Below, piece after piece: positions 42,947 to 51,950 of a DNA stretch of 64,000 bases. The stretch spans positions 1 to 64,000 of the forward strand of contig JAFSRP010000018.1 of the NCBI GenBank assembly GCA_017446045.1, given 5' to 3'. Source of the stretch: Lachnospiraceae bacterium (GTDB lineage Bacteria; Bacillota; Clostridia; Lachnospirales; Lachnospiraceae). Position 1 is the stretch's first letter. Each line of letters starts with the position of its first letter. The translations under genes were made by a program, and so were the position numbers. A model generated the notes under the pieces. The model did not search any database. It saw only the letters and a list, made by a program, of their open reading frames with translations, and was not told where the DNA came from.

Positions 42947-42982
42947 AACGCAGGAATGAGCTTGCTCATACCTGCGTTTTTT
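42947..42982 (+). terminator. terminator of rpsB-tsf
   Basis: Fifteen-bp stem AACGCAGGAATGAGC/GCTCATACCTGCGTT with a 2-nt loop (one A-A mismatch), followed by TTTT. Confidence 0.92.
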
Positions 42983-43060
42983 GTTCTTCTTATCCTCTTT
43001 TATTTCATAAGATCCGTGATATACTGTAGACATCTGTTTTTAGAAAAGGATGAATTGTAA

Positions 43061-44392
43061 ATGAGCACGATCGTTGCAAAATTCGGCGGAACTTCAGCCG
43101 CGGATGCGGGACAGTTTAAAAAGATCAGGGAGATCGTACGTTCGGATCCCGGACGGCGTTTTATCGTGGTATCGGCACCCGGAAAGCGGTTTAAGGATGA
43201 TATTAAAGTCACGGATCTGCTGCAGAAATGCTATGATGAAGCGGCGGAAGGCCTTTCCTTCGAGGAAAGCCTGGAGCTGGTGAGGCGGCGCTTTCAGGAG
43301 ATCATCAATGACCTGGAACTTTCCTTTCCGCTTGACGGGGAAATCGGTATCCTGCGTGCGCACCTGCAGGGATCCCCGTTCAGGGAGTATGTGATCAGCC
43401 GCGGAGAATACCTGTGTGCCAGGATCATGGCAGAATACCTGGGTTATACCTTTGTGGATCCGGAATGGTGCATCTGTTTTGATGAAGACGGCAGACTGAA
43501 TCCCGCGCTGACCAGGAGAATGCTCGGCGCTTCTCTGAAGCCTCTGCAGAATGCTGTAATTGCCGGTTTTTATGGCGCGGACATGGCGGGACACATCCAT
43601 ACATTTACCAGGGGCGGTTCCGATGTGACCGGAAGCCTGACGGCTGCAGCGATCGGAGCGGATAAATACGAAAACTGGACGGATGTTTCCGGATTGCTGG
43701 CAGCGGATCCGCGCATCGTAAAGGAAGCACAGCCTGTAAAGTATGTCAGCTATCGCGAGCTCCGGACACTTTCCTATATGGGCGCATCCGTACTTCATAC
43801 GGATGCTGTGCTGCCGGTCTCCGATCTGGATATCCCCATCAATATCCGCAACACGAATGAGCCTGACAATGCCGGGTCCACGATCGTCCGAAAGCTCCCG
43901 AAGGGGGAGATCAAGATACCGATCGTCGGAGTGGCGGGCCGACCGGGCATGTCTGTTGTCCAGATAGAAAAACTGATGGTCAGTGACGAATCCGGCTTTA
44001 CAGCGATCATCCTTGATATGCTGAAAACGCGGCAGCTGCCTTTTGAACAGTGTCTGACCGGCATCGACACAGTTACGCTGATCATTCGTTCCGACCTTCT
44101 GGAACCTTTCAAAGAAGACTTTTTTGCCGAGATACGGGAGCGGCTGCATCCGGATTTCCTCGGGCTCAAGGAAAACCTGTCCATGATAGCGGTCGTCGGC
44201 GAGCAGGGGACGGATACGTCTGATGCCAATGTGCGGGTACTCCAGGCGCTGACCAACGCAGGGATCTCTATCAGCACGATCAACCAGGGCGCGGGCAAGC
44301 TGAATCTCCTCATCGGAGTCCACGAAGATAAGTATAAAGAAGCGATCCGTGCGATCTATACAACGATCGATCCGGAAGGAGCGCTTTTATAA
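43061..44392 (+). CDS. aspartate kinase
   Basis: 443 residues. KFGGTSAADAGQFKKI at the N-terminus, TFTRGGSDVTGSLTAAAI near 182 and C-terminal ACT domains (GVAGRPGMSVVQIEKL; GISISTINQGAGKLNLLIGV). It phosphorylates aspartate, the first step towards lysine, methionine and threonine, with feedback inhibition through the ACT domains. thrC at 57488 is the last step of one branch but is not linked. RBS AAAGGATG; TATACT lies at 43020-43025. Confidence 0.95.
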   Translation: MSTIVAKFGGTSAADAGQFKKIREIVRSDPGRRFIVVSAPGKRFKDDIKVTDLLQKCYDEAAEGLSFEESLELVRRRFQEIINDLELSFPLDGEIGILRAHLQGSPFREYVISRGEYLCARIMAEYLGYTFVDPEWCICFDEDGRLNPALTRRMLGASLKPLQNAVIAGFYGADMAGHIHTFTRGGSDVTGSLTAAAIGADKYENWTDVSGLLAADPRIVKEAQPVKYVSYRELRTLSYMGASVLHTDAVLPVSDLDIPINIRNTNEPDNAGSTIVRKLPKGEIKIPIVGVAGRPGMSVVQIEKLMVSDESGFTAIILDMLKTRQLPFEQCLTGIDTVTLIIRSDLLEPFKEDFFAEIRERLHPDFLGLKENLSMIAVVGEQGTDTSDANVRVLQALTNAGISISTINQGAGKLNLLIGVHEDKYKEAIRAIYTTIDPEGALL

Positions 44393-44418
44393 CAAAGTTC
44401 CGGTCAGGTGATTTCCGG

Positions 44419-44447
44419 TTGAAAAAATCCGGAAGTGTATTTACAAT
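44419..44447 (+). promoter_or_regulatory. promoter of the sortase gene
   Basis: TTGAAA, 17-bp spacer, TACAAT. The -35 lies in the loop of a small hairpin TTCCGG/CCGGAA that may end the aspartokinase transcript. Confidence 0.65.
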
Positions 44448-44479
44448 GTAGGTGGTATTTTTTATAAGGATGAAATGAA

Positions 44480-45205
44480 ATGACAGAGAATTCCAATTAC
44501 AACCCGGATCATACGGACGGTTCACAACAGGTAAAGAAAAAGAGCAGCAAGAGAAGGATCCTCAGTTCCTTTTCTATTCTCCTTGGCCTGGTACTGATCG
44601 TTGCGGCAGCGATCCTGGTCGCGCATAACTTCGAAGAAGCCACAGAGGCCGGAGAGTCTGCGCTGGAGAACTCAGGGATCCTGAACGATCTCATCAGTGA
44701 GAATATTCAGAAAGCAGAAGAGGAAGCGGCGCTGAATGAACTGTACAGTGACCAGATCCTGAATGTTGATGACCGTAAGATCCGCGGCATGCCCACGGAG
44801 GAGATCGACGGCAATCAGTACATAGGACAGCTGGAGGTTCCGGAAGCGAATGTCAGCCTGCCTGTTATGTATAACTGGAACTATAAGCAGCTCCGGATAG
44901 CTCCGTGCCGTTTCAGCGGATCCTATTACACGGATGACCTGGTGATCTGCGGCCATAATTACCGAACGCATTTCAGGCCGCTCAGGAATCTGCCCCCGGG
45001 AGCTCATGTTTATTTTATAACGGTCACGGGAGAAAGGATCCATTATCGTGTCTCCAATGTGGAGACCGTTAAGGCTACCGCTATCGAAGAGATGGTGAAT
45101 AATGCCAACAACAGTGAATCTTCCAGCGAATGGGACCTGACACTGTTTACGTGCACGCTTGGCGGCAGTGCCCGCTGCGCTATACGATGTGACAGAGTCG
45201 AGTAA
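44480..45205 (+). CDS. sortase family transpeptidase
   Basis: 241 residues. An N-terminal membrane anchor (about 27-47) follows a charged cytoplasmic tail. The catalytic residues are His in VICGHNYRTHF near 155, Cys in TLFTCTLGG near 222, and Arg in RCAIRCDRV at the C-terminus. Sortases attach proteins bearing LPxTG-type signals to peptidoglycan or pili. No substrate gene with a sorting signal is nearby, so it is probably a housekeeping or orphan sortase; the class is uncertain. Terminator overlaps the rex promoter. Confidence 0.92.
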   Translation: MTENSNYNPDHTDGSQQVKKKSSKRRILSSFSILLGLVLIVAAAILVAHNFEEATEAGESALENSGILNDLISENIQKAEEEAALNELYSDQILNVDDRKIRGMPTEEIDGNQYIGQLEVPEANVSLPVMYNWNYKQLRIAPCRFSGSYYTDDLVICGHNYRTHFRPLRNLPPGAHVYFITVTGERIHYRVSNVETVKATAIEEMVNNANNSESSSEWDLTLFTCTLGGSARCAIRCDRVE

Positions 45206-45237
45206 CGGCGGAAGTAAGCTTTACAATTCAATGAAGC

Positions 45238-45273
45238 AGCACCTGTGTCTGCTTGACACAGGTGCTTCCTTTT
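45238..45273 (+). terminator. terminator of the sortase gene, containing the rex -35
   Basis: Perfect twelve-bp stem AGCACCTGTGTC/GACACAGGTGCT with loop TGCTT, followed by TCCTTTTT. TTGACA of the rex promoter spans the loop and right arm. Confidence 0.92.
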
Positions 45274-45281
45274 TCTATAAT
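45253..45281 (+). promoter_or_regulatory. consensus promoter of rex
   Basis: Perfect TTGACA, 17-bp spacer, perfect TATAAT. The -35 lies within the sortase terminator stem-loop. Confidence 0.92.
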
Positions 45282-45282
45282 G

Positions 45283-45300
45283 TTGTTAAATAAAAAACAA
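45283..45300 (+). promoter_or_regulatory. rex: Rex operator
   Basis: TTGTTAAATAAAAAACAA matches the Rex consensus TTGTTAA-N4-TTAACAA in 12 of 14 defined positions. It begins 1 bp after the -10 and covers the start site, so Rex should repress its own gene when NADH is low. Confidence 0.85.
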
Positions 45301-45325
45301 TGCAACCTATCCATGAGGAATCGAT

Positions 45326-45976
45326 ATGGACAGCAAAAGCAGCAGAAAGAATATTTCCCAGGCTATCATACGCCGCCTTCCGAGATATTATCGCTATCTC
45401 GGTGAGCTGAAAGCAGAAGGGGTGGAGCGCATAAGCAGCAGCGAGCTTTCCAGTCTGATGAATGTGACAGCATCGCAGATACGCCAGGACCTCAATAATT
45501 TTGGCGGTTTTGGACAGCAGGGATACGGGTATAACGTAGAGTATCTTTATGATGAGATCGGCAAGATCCTTGGCATTGACCGGCCGCATAAGATCGTTAC
45601 TGTCGGTGCAGGCAATCTCGGCAGTGCATTGAGTGGCTATCAGAATTTCCCGCGTTACGGATTTAATATCCTGGCCATGTTTGATAATGACGAAGCAAAG
45701 ATCGGCAGTACCATTCATGGGATCCCGGTCCTTCCGGTAAGCAAACTTACATCCTATATCGAGGAAAACGGGATCGAGATCGTGATCCTCGCGATTCCTA
45801 AAGAAGAAGCACGCCAGATCATTCATACTCTGGAAGGAACTTCCATCCGGGGCGTCTGGAATTTTGCACATACCGATTTTGAAATGTCGGGCGGGATCGT
45901 GGTGGAAAATGTTCATTTGTCGGAAAGCCTGATGCGGCTGAGTTATGAAATTGCCAATTCAGAAAGACTGGACTGA
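45326..45976 (+). CDS. rex: redox-sensing transcriptional repressor Rex
   Basis: 216 residues. The winged-helix domain (residues 8-80) has SQAIIRRLPRYYRYLGEL and the recognition region SSELSSLMNVTASQIRQDLN with NFGGFGQQGYGY. The Rossmann domain has VTVGAGNLGSALSGY near 91, binding NADH/NAD+. Rex represses fermentation and NADH-oxidation genes when NAD+ is high. Its own promoter carries a Rex box. RBS GAGGAA. acpS starts 42 bp after the stop. Confidence 0.97.
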   Translation: MDSKSSRKNISQAIIRRLPRYYRYLGELKAEGVERISSSELSSLMNVTASQIRQDLNNFGGFGQQGYGYNVEYLYDEIGKILGIDRPHKIVTVGAGNLGSALSGYQNFPRYGFNILAMFDNDEAKIGSTIHGIPVLPVSKLTSYIEENGIEIVILAIPKEEARQIIHTLEGTSIRGVWNFAHTDFEMSGGIVVENVHLSESLMRLSYEIANSERLD

Positions 45977-46018
45977 TATGAAAACAGTTATTCCGTCCGA
46001 AAGCTGTGAACACCTGAT

Positions 46019-46384
46019 ATGATCATCGGTGTCGGGACAGATCTTATAGAATTAAAGCGTGTGGAAAAAGCCTGCAAGGCGCAGGCATTCTTACAGAGAG
46101 CCTACACGGAGCAGGAACGCCGGGAAGCCTCAGACAATGTCCGAAGGCTTGCCGGTGATTTTGCCGTTAAGGAAGCTGCAGCCAAGGCGCTGGGAACCGG
46201 ATTCCGGGGATTTGGTCCCGGGGAGATCGAAGTACTCCGGGATGATCTCGGGAAGCCCTATGTAAAGCTTTATGGCGGCGCTTTGAAAAGAGCAGAAGAG
46301 ATCCATGCAGAAAAGATTCATGTTTCAATAGCAGATACTTCGGAGTATGTACTTGCATTTGCAGTGGCTGAATCCGGAGAATGA
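46019..46384 (+). CDS. acpS: holo-[acyl-carrier-protein] synthase
   Basis: 121 residues. IIGVGTDLIELKRVEKA at the N-terminus and LAGDFAVKEAAAKALGTGFRG near 42 hold the Mg2+ and CoA-binding residues (Asp8, Glu in AVKEA). It transfers 4'-phosphopantetheine from CoA to ACP. acpS beside alr is a frequent Firmicute pair. Weak ribosome-binding site. Confidence 0.95.
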   Translation: MIIGVGTDLIELKRVEKACKAQAFLQRAYTEQERREASDNVRRLAGDFAVKEAAAKALGTGFRGFGPGEIEVLRDDLGKPYVKLYGGALKRAEEIHAEKIHVSIADTSEYVLAFAVAESGE

Positions 46385-46438
46385 ACGGCAGCAGAACGGA
46401 CGCGTGCGTTATTTCATAATCTGACAGAGGGCAGCAGA

Positions 46439-47749
46439 ATGGAAAGAAGACAACAGCATTTCAGCAGGACAGGCGCGATCGTAGACCTTGCCTCGATCCG
46501 CAGCAATATGGAATCACTTGTAAAGGCAGCGAGATCTGTAAATCCGGATATCGGCTTGCTGGCAACCGTTAAAGCAGATGCCTACGGACACGGTGCCTGT
46601 GAGGTGGCCAATGCTCTGGCAGGGACAGCCTGTATGTATTCTGTGGCATGTATCGATGAGGGGATCGAGCTCAGGACAGCCGGCGGCATCAAAGCACCGA
46701 TCCTGATCCTTGGCCCCGTTTTCGCAGGGGATGATGAGGATACGTTCCGATACGGACTGACGCAGACGGTCTTTACCCTGGAAAGAGCTGTGCAGCTCAA
46801 TGAGAACGCCGCCGTATATGATGCGGAACGCAAAGCGGATCCGGATGACATAAAAGCCCGGGCAAAAGCCGAAGGCGACAAGGCCGGTGAGATCGTTGCT
46901 CTGCTCAGGGAAAATGAGCAGAAGCAGAAAGGCGGGCAGAATGGATCGGAGGATCCCGGTTTCAATGACGGCTGCGCGCACGTTCATATCGCGGTCGATA
47001 CCGGCATGTCCCGGATCGGCCTTACACCTGATGAAAACGGACTCGCGATACTGCGCGCGATCTGTTCGATGTCCAACATCCGCGTGGATGGTATATTTAC
47101 GCATTTTGCCACTGCGGATGAAAGTGATAAATCGGAAGCGATGAAAGCCCTCGATAAATTCCGCAGATTCCGTGTTATGACAGAAGAAGCCGGGATCAGG
47201 ATCCCGATATGGCACTGTGCCAACACGGCATCCATCATTGACGGGATCGGTCTGGAAGGTTTTGAAATGGCACGCGCCGGTATCGGACTGTACGGCATGT
47301 ATCCGTCGGAAGAGGTACAGAAGGAAAATGTGCTGCTGACGCCCGCGCTGACATGGTATGCGTATATCACCCATGTCAAGAAAATAGAAGCGGGTACTTC
47401 TGTAAGTTACGGATACCGTTTTACCGCAGACCGCCGTATGAGGATCGGTACAGTATGTATCGGGTATGCGGACGGATATCCCAGAAGCCTGTCTCTTAAA
47501 GGAACAGAAGTGCTGGTGAACGGCAGACGATGCCCGATCCTGGGGAGGATCTGCATGGATCAGATGATGATCGACCTGAGCAGTTTTGCGGAGGGGGAGA
47601 TCTTTCCCGGCGTGCCTGTGATCCTTTTGGGTGCAGCGGGACAGGAAAAGATCACCGCGGAGGAGCTGGCAGGCAGGTATGGCACGATCAACTATGAGAT
47701 CACCTGCAACATAAGCCGGAGAGTTCCCCGCAAATACATCAACCGTTGA
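46439..47749 (+). CDS. alr: alanine racemase with internal insertion
   Basis: 436 residues, longer than the usual 360-390. The PLP lysine is in TVKADAYGHGACEV near 43; the second catalytic tyrosine is in SYGYRF near 322; GRICMDQMMIDLS follows. About 50 residues (125-179) rich in Lys, Glu, Gly and Asp interrupt the barrel before VHIAVDTGMSRIG and look like a surface loop. The enzyme makes D-alanine for peptidoglycan. RBS AGAGGG. The stop overlaps the MATE start (TGATG). Confidence 0.93.
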   Translation: MERRQQHFSRTGAIVDLASIRSNMESLVKAARSVNPDIGLLATVKADAYGHGACEVANALAGTACMYSVACIDEGIELRTAGGIKAPILILGPVFAGDDEDTFRYGLTQTVFTLERAVQLNENAAVYDAERKADPDDIKARAKAEGDKAGEIVALLRENEQKQKGGQNGSEDPGFNDGCAHVHIAVDTGMSRIGLTPDENGLAILRAICSMSNIRVDGIFTHFATADESDKSEAMKALDKFRRFRVMTEEAGIRIPIWHCANTASIIDGIGLEGFEMARAGIGLYGMYPSEEVQKENVLLTPALTWYAYITHVKKIEAGTSVSYGYRFTADRRMRIGTVCIGYADGYPRSLSLKGTEVLVNGRRCPILGRICMDQMMIDLSSFAEGEIFPGVPVILLGAAGQEKITAEELAGRYGTINYEITCNISRRVPRKYINR

Positions 47750-49212
47750 TGAACCATCTGTTAAATACATCCTATAGCAACAAACTCTTCAGATCCGTGC
47801 GGGATACATTTTCCGACCGGATCTTTCTTGGCAAGGTCGTGACCATTGCGCTCCCTGTTTCTCTCCAGAACCTGCTGAACACAGTCACCAATATGATCGA
47901 CACCATAATGATCGGCAGCCTTGGCGCAACGGCCCTTGCGGCAGTGGGACTCGCAAACAAATACTTCTTTGTTTTCGGTCTGCTGGTTTTCGGGATATGT
48001 TCCGGCAGCGGTGTCCTTGCCGCACAGTTTTACGGCAACCGTGATGTCAGGAACATCCGGAAAGTTCTGGGTCTGACAGTTATTATGGCCACCATCGGAG
48101 CCATCCTGTTTATGCTGCCCGGTTTTTTCGCGCCGGATGTCGTTATGCGTATCTTTACGAACAGCACGGACGCACAGAAACTGGGAATCATTTATCTGCG
48201 CATCATCGTTTTTACGTACTGGTTCACCGCTGTAAATGTAGCCATGACACAGATCATGCGTACTGTCGGGGAAGCAAAAAAGCCGGTCTATACATCGATC
48301 CTGGCCATTGCGGTCAATATTTTCCTGAATTATACCCTGATTTTCGGCCATTTCGGCGCTCCCAGACTCGGTGTTGCAGGAGCCGCGATCGCAACACTTG
48401 CTGCAAGGATCATTGAATTCATATCACTGCTGCTTGTCATTTCCTTTGTGCGTATGCCCGGAGGATACGACAGGCATGCGGGTCTGGATGACAGGGGAGA
48501 ACAGTACATATTCCGCTGCGGCCTGTCAGAGCTGACAGGGTGGAGCCGGCCGTTCATCCGTAGTTATTTTTCGACATCGATCCCGGTGATCTGTAATGAA
48601 TTCATGTGGGGCCTCGGAACGACTTTATATTCGGTCGCCTATGGACGGATGGGAGACAATGCGGTCGCGGCCGTTACCATCAGCTCTACGATCGAAGAAC
48701 TGGTAATGGTGTTCTGGTTCGGACTTTCCTCAGCCACTGCAGTCATTCTCGGCAATGAGCTCGGTGCCGGAAAACTGTCTGAGGCGGAAGACCACGCAGC
48801 CAAATTCTGTACGATATGTGTCGTGATGTCTGTCCTGATGATGGGTGTTTTGCTGCTTATGCGCAGGCCGCTTCTGTCGCTGTTCGCGGTCGGTCCCGAA
48901 GTCGAGGACCTGACATTGAAGATACTGGGCGTATTGATCATTGTCTTTATTCCCAAGATGCTCAATACGATCATCGTCGTCGGGATCCTGCGGTCCGGAG
49001 GCGATACGAAATGGTGTCTGTTCATCGACACTTCCGGAGTCTGGCTCGTGGGAGTGCCCCTGGCATTCCTTGGCGCACTCGTCTGGCATCTGCCGGTCTA
49101 TATCGTTTATTTCCTTGTATGTATCGAAGAGATATACAAGAGCGTATTCGGGCTGTGGCGTGTAAAACGCAAAAAGTGGCTGCGAAACATTGCAATCGAA
49201 GTGGATCAATGA
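47749..49212 (+). CDS. MATE family efflux transporter
   Basis: 487 residues, about twelve membrane segments. VTIALPVSLQNLLNTVTNMIDT at the start of the first bundle and FSTSIPVICNEFMWGLGTTLYS in the second are typical. The ATG at 47749 overlaps the alr stop by one base, suggesting coupled translation; TTG one codon earlier is an alternative. No dedicated ribosome-binding site is seen, which supports coupling. Substrate unknown. Confidence 0.92.
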   Translation: MNHLLNTSYSNKLFRSVRDTFSDRIFLGKVVTIALPVSLQNLLNTVTNMIDTIMIGSLGATALAAVGLANKYFFVFGLLVFGICSGSGVLAAQFYGNRDVRNIRKVLGLTVIMATIGAILFMLPGFFAPDVVMRIFTNSTDAQKLGIIYLRIIVFTYWFTAVNVAMTQIMRTVGEAKKPVYTSILAIAVNIFLNYTLIFGHFGAPRLGVAGAAIATLAARIIEFISLLLVISFVRMPGGYDRHAGLDDRGEQYIFRCGLSELTGWSRPFIRSYFSTSIPVICNEFMWGLGTTLYSVAYGRMGDNAVAAVTISSTIEELVMVFWFGLSSATAVILGNELGAGKLSEAEDHAAKFCTICVVMSVLMMGVLLLMRRPLLSLFAVGPEVEDLTLKILGVLIIVFIPKMLNTIIVVGILRSGGDTKWCLFIDTSGVWLVGVPLAFLGALVWHLPVYIVYFLVCIEEIYKSVFGLWRVKRKKWLRNIAIEVDQ

Positions 49213-49218
49213 TAAAAT
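49190..49218 (+). promoter_or_regulatory. promoter of yebC
   Basis: TTGCAA, 17-bp spacer, TAAAAT, beginning within the last codons of the MATE gene. Confidence 0.6.
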
Positions 49219-49259
49219 ATTTAAGTTAAGCAAATCATTATTTACAGGAGAGAATACTT

Positions 49260-49991
49260 ATGTCAGGACATTCCAAATTTGCCAATATTCGTGCCAAGAA
49301 AGAAAAGAACGATGCAGCAAAGGGTAAGATCTACACCATTATCGGCAGGGAGATCGCCATTGCCGTAAAGGAGGGAGGTCCTGATCCGGCCAATAACTTC
49401 AAGCTGAAGTTTGTGATCCAGAAAGCAAAGGCTGCCAACATGCCCAACGACACGATCGAGCGCGGCATCAAGAAGGCTGCCGGCGGAGAGGGCGGCACAG
49501 ACTATCAGCAGCTTCGCTATGAGGGATATGGCGTAGGCGGTGTTGCGATCATCGTAGACGCGCTGACGGACAACAAGAACCGTACAGCAGCCAATGTCAA
49601 ATCGGCATTTACCAAAGGTCAGGGGTCTCTGGGCGCACAGAACTCCGTGTCCTTCATGTTTGAAAAGAAGGGCCAGATCATCATTGACCGTGAGGAGTAT
49701 GAAGGCAGTGGGGATGAGCTCATGGAGATCGCCCTGGAAGCGGGTGCCGAGGACCTGAAGGAAGAGGAAGACAGTTTTGAGATCTTGACGGATCCCGATG
49801 ACTTTGACGCGGTCCGGGAAGCCCTGGACGAAGCGGGTATTCCGATGGCAGAGGCTGAAGTGGCGATGATCCCCCTGAATACGGTCTCGGTAACCGATGA
49901 GCAGATGGTTAAGAACCTTCGCCGTACGTTGGATCTGCTGGATGAAGATGATGATGTCCAGCAGTACTATACCAACTGGGAAGAAGAGTAA
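49260..49991 (+). CDS. YebC/PmpR family translation or transcription factor
   Basis: 243 residues with the N-terminal signature SGHSKFANIRAKKEKNDAAKG and ERGIKKAAGG near residue 60. Family members have been described as transcriptional regulators (PmpR) and, for some, as factors that help ribosomes at polyproline stretches. Cytoplasmic. ATG follows ACAGGAGAG. rqcH starts 3 bp after the stop. Confidence 0.93.
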   Translation: MSGHSKFANIRAKKEKNDAAKGKIYTIIGREIAIAVKEGGPDPANNFKLKFVIQKAKAANMPNDTIERGIKKAAGGEGGTDYQQLRYEGYGVGGVAIIVDALTDNKNRTAANVKSAFTKGQGSLGAQNSVSFMFEKKGQIIIDREEYEGSGDELMEIALEAGAEDLKEEEDSFEILTDPDDFDAVREALDEAGIPMAEAEVAMIPLNTVSVTDEQMVKNLRRTLDLLDEDDDVQQYYTNWEEE

Positions 49992-49994
49992 TAT

Positions 49995-51890
49995 ATGGCT
50001 TTTGACGGCATTGCAGCTGCGGCTGTAGTGAAGGAACTGAATGACAGACTGCTGACGGGCAGTATCAGTAAAGTAGCTCAACCTGAAAAGGATGAGCTAC
50101 TTTTAACGGTGAAAATCAACCGTCAGCAGATCCGTCTGATGATCTCAGTCAATGCATCGATGCCCCTGGTCTGCCTGCAGGAAGAAAATGCTCTTTCGCC
50201 TGTGACCGCGCCGAATTTCTGTATGACCCTTAGAAAACATATCGGTGGAGGACGCATCACCAGGATCTTTCAGCCGTCCTCAAAGATAGAGATGAGCGAT
50301 GGTGCGGGGCCGCTGCCTATCCACGAGGGTCTGGAACGCATCATCGTATTTGAAATCGAGCATATCGATGAAATGGGTGATATCGGACGGAAGTATCTCA
50401 TATGTGAACTGATGGGGAAGCATTCCAATATCATCCTTGCAAAGCCGGACCTTACTATTATTGACAGTATCAAACATATTTCACATATGACATCTTCTGT
50501 CCGGGAGGTCCTGCCGGGACGATCGTATTTTATTCCGGATGCGGCAGCTAAGGCTAATCCGGTCGATCTTGTCCGGGATGAGGCGGCTTTCTCAGCGCTG
50601 ATCGGCGGTTTCTCCGGCAATGCCCCTGAAACCGGCGGCGTCAGTGTCTACAAACAGATCTATATGTCTGTAACGGGGCTCAGTCCATCGGTTTCCGGAG
50701 AGATCCTGTACCGGGCAGGCGTAGATCCGGATCTGCCGCACGGTTCCCTGGATCCCGGTCAGCTGCACCGTATCTATCAGGCTTTTGCAGAGATCATGGA
50801 TGCGGTCCGGACGGATCAGTATCAGCCAAACATTATATATGAAGGGGAGCGTCTGTCAGAGTTTTCCGCGATCCGGCTGCATTCACTCGAAGGCGGTCAA
50901 ATGCATACCAGGGCGTATGACAGCATGTCGGAAGTGATACGGATCTTCTATGGCGGCAGAGACAGACAGAACAGGATCCGTGCCAAATCCGAAGACATCA
51001 GACATATCCTTAAGACACTTACGGAACGCAGCGCGCGTAAACTCGATCTTCTGGAAAAGCAGTATGCCGATACGGATAAGCGCGACCGGTACAGGATCTG
51101 GGGCGAGCTTCTGAACACGTACGGTTATGAGCTGCAGGGAGGCGAAGATCATCTTCTGTGCAGTAATTATTATGATGAAGGACGGGAGATACGGATCCCT
51201 CTGGATCCCCTGCTCTCTGCCCAGGAAAATGCGAAGAAGTATTTTGACAGATACCAGAAGCTGAAGCGCACACGGGAGGCGGTAGCCGTACAGATTGAAG
51301 AAAGCAGGCAGACCCTGTGGCATCTGGATTCCATCTCTGCATCCCTTTCCCTGTGCGAAAGCGAAGCAGACCTTAATGAGCTCCGCCGGGAAATGGCGGA
51401 AGCAGGTTATATACACGGTCATGTGCGGGACGGGCAGAAGAACGGACGTCTGCCGGGATCCGCAAAAGGAAGCCGAAAGGATGAAAAAAAGTCCAGGCCG
51501 CTGCATTTTGTCAGTTCGGATGGCATAGACATTTATGTCGGACGCAATAATTACCAGAATGAAGAACTGGATTTCAGGATAGCGGACAACAATGACTGGT
51601 GGTTCCATGCCAAGAATATCCCCGGATCTCATGTGATCGCAAAGACCGGCAATCGGGAACTCCCGGACCGTACCTGCCTTGAAGCAGCTTCCCTTGCTGC
51701 GTGGTATTCCAAAGCCGGAGGCGCTTTCGGGGAAGATGCCGGACATGGACCAAAGGCTGAAAAAGCCGGAAAAGTCGAAGTGGATTACGTCCAGAAAAAG
51801 GAATTGAAACGGGTGCCCGGTGCAGCGCCCGGCTATGTGATTTATCACACGAATTACAGCATTCTCGTTGAACCAAAGGAACAAGTCTGA
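49995..51890 (+). CDS. rqcH: ribosome quality control protein RqcH (NFACT family)
   Basis: 631 residues. The NFACT-N domain starts MAFDGIAAAAVVKELNDRLL and includes APNFCMTLRKHIGGGRI. A long coiled-coil region lies near 370-460. The C-terminal NFACT-R domain has DIYVGRNNYQNEELDF and DWWFHAKNIPGSHVI. RqcH binds stalled 50S-peptidyl-tRNA complexes and directs alanine tailing. Old annotations call it fibronectin-binding protein. It may be translationally coupled to yebC, 3 bp upstream, which also acts on stalled ribosomes. Confidence 0.93.
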   Translation: MAFDGIAAAAVVKELNDRLLTGSISKVAQPEKDELLLTVKINRQQIRLMISVNASMPLVCLQEENALSPVTAPNFCMTLRKHIGGGRITRIFQPSSKIEMSDGAGPLPIHEGLERIIVFEIEHIDEMGDIGRKYLICELMGKHSNIILAKPDLTIIDSIKHISHMTSSVREVLPGRSYFIPDAAAKANPVDLVRDEAAFSALIGGFSGNAPETGGVSVYKQIYMSVTGLSPSVSGEILYRAGVDPDLPHGSLDPGQLHRIYQAFAEIMDAVRTDQYQPNIIYEGERLSEFSAIRLHSLEGGQMHTRAYDSMSEVIRIFYGGRDRQNRIRAKSEDIRHILKTLTERSARKLDLLEKQYADTDKRDRYRIWGELLNTYGYELQGGEDHLLCSNYYDEGREIRIPLDPLLSAQENAKKYFDRYQKLKRTREAVAVQIEESRQTLWHLDSISASLSLCESEADLNELRREMAEAGYIHGHVRDGQKNGRLPGSAKGSRKDEKKSRPLHFVSSDGIDIYVGRNNYQNEELDFRIADNNDWWFHAKNIPGSHVIAKTGNRELPDRTCLEAASLAAWYSKAGGAFGEDAGHGPKAEKAGKVEVDYVQKKELKRVPGAAPGYVIYHTNYSILVEPKEQV

Positions 51891-51950
51891 TATATTAGTA
51901 TAAGTTTCAGGCTTATATAAAACAAAGTTTGACCCCACAAGGAGTACTCT

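Noticed and set aside
45283..45300. Rex boxes at ackA, the alcohol dehydrogenase and transaldolase
   Set aside because: I looked upstream of these genes for TTGTTAA-N4-TTAACAA and saw nothing convincing; only the rex promoter has one.
46514..47770. 418-codon open frame opposite alr
   Set aside because: Shadow of alr; composition typical of antisense frames in high-GC-third-position genes.
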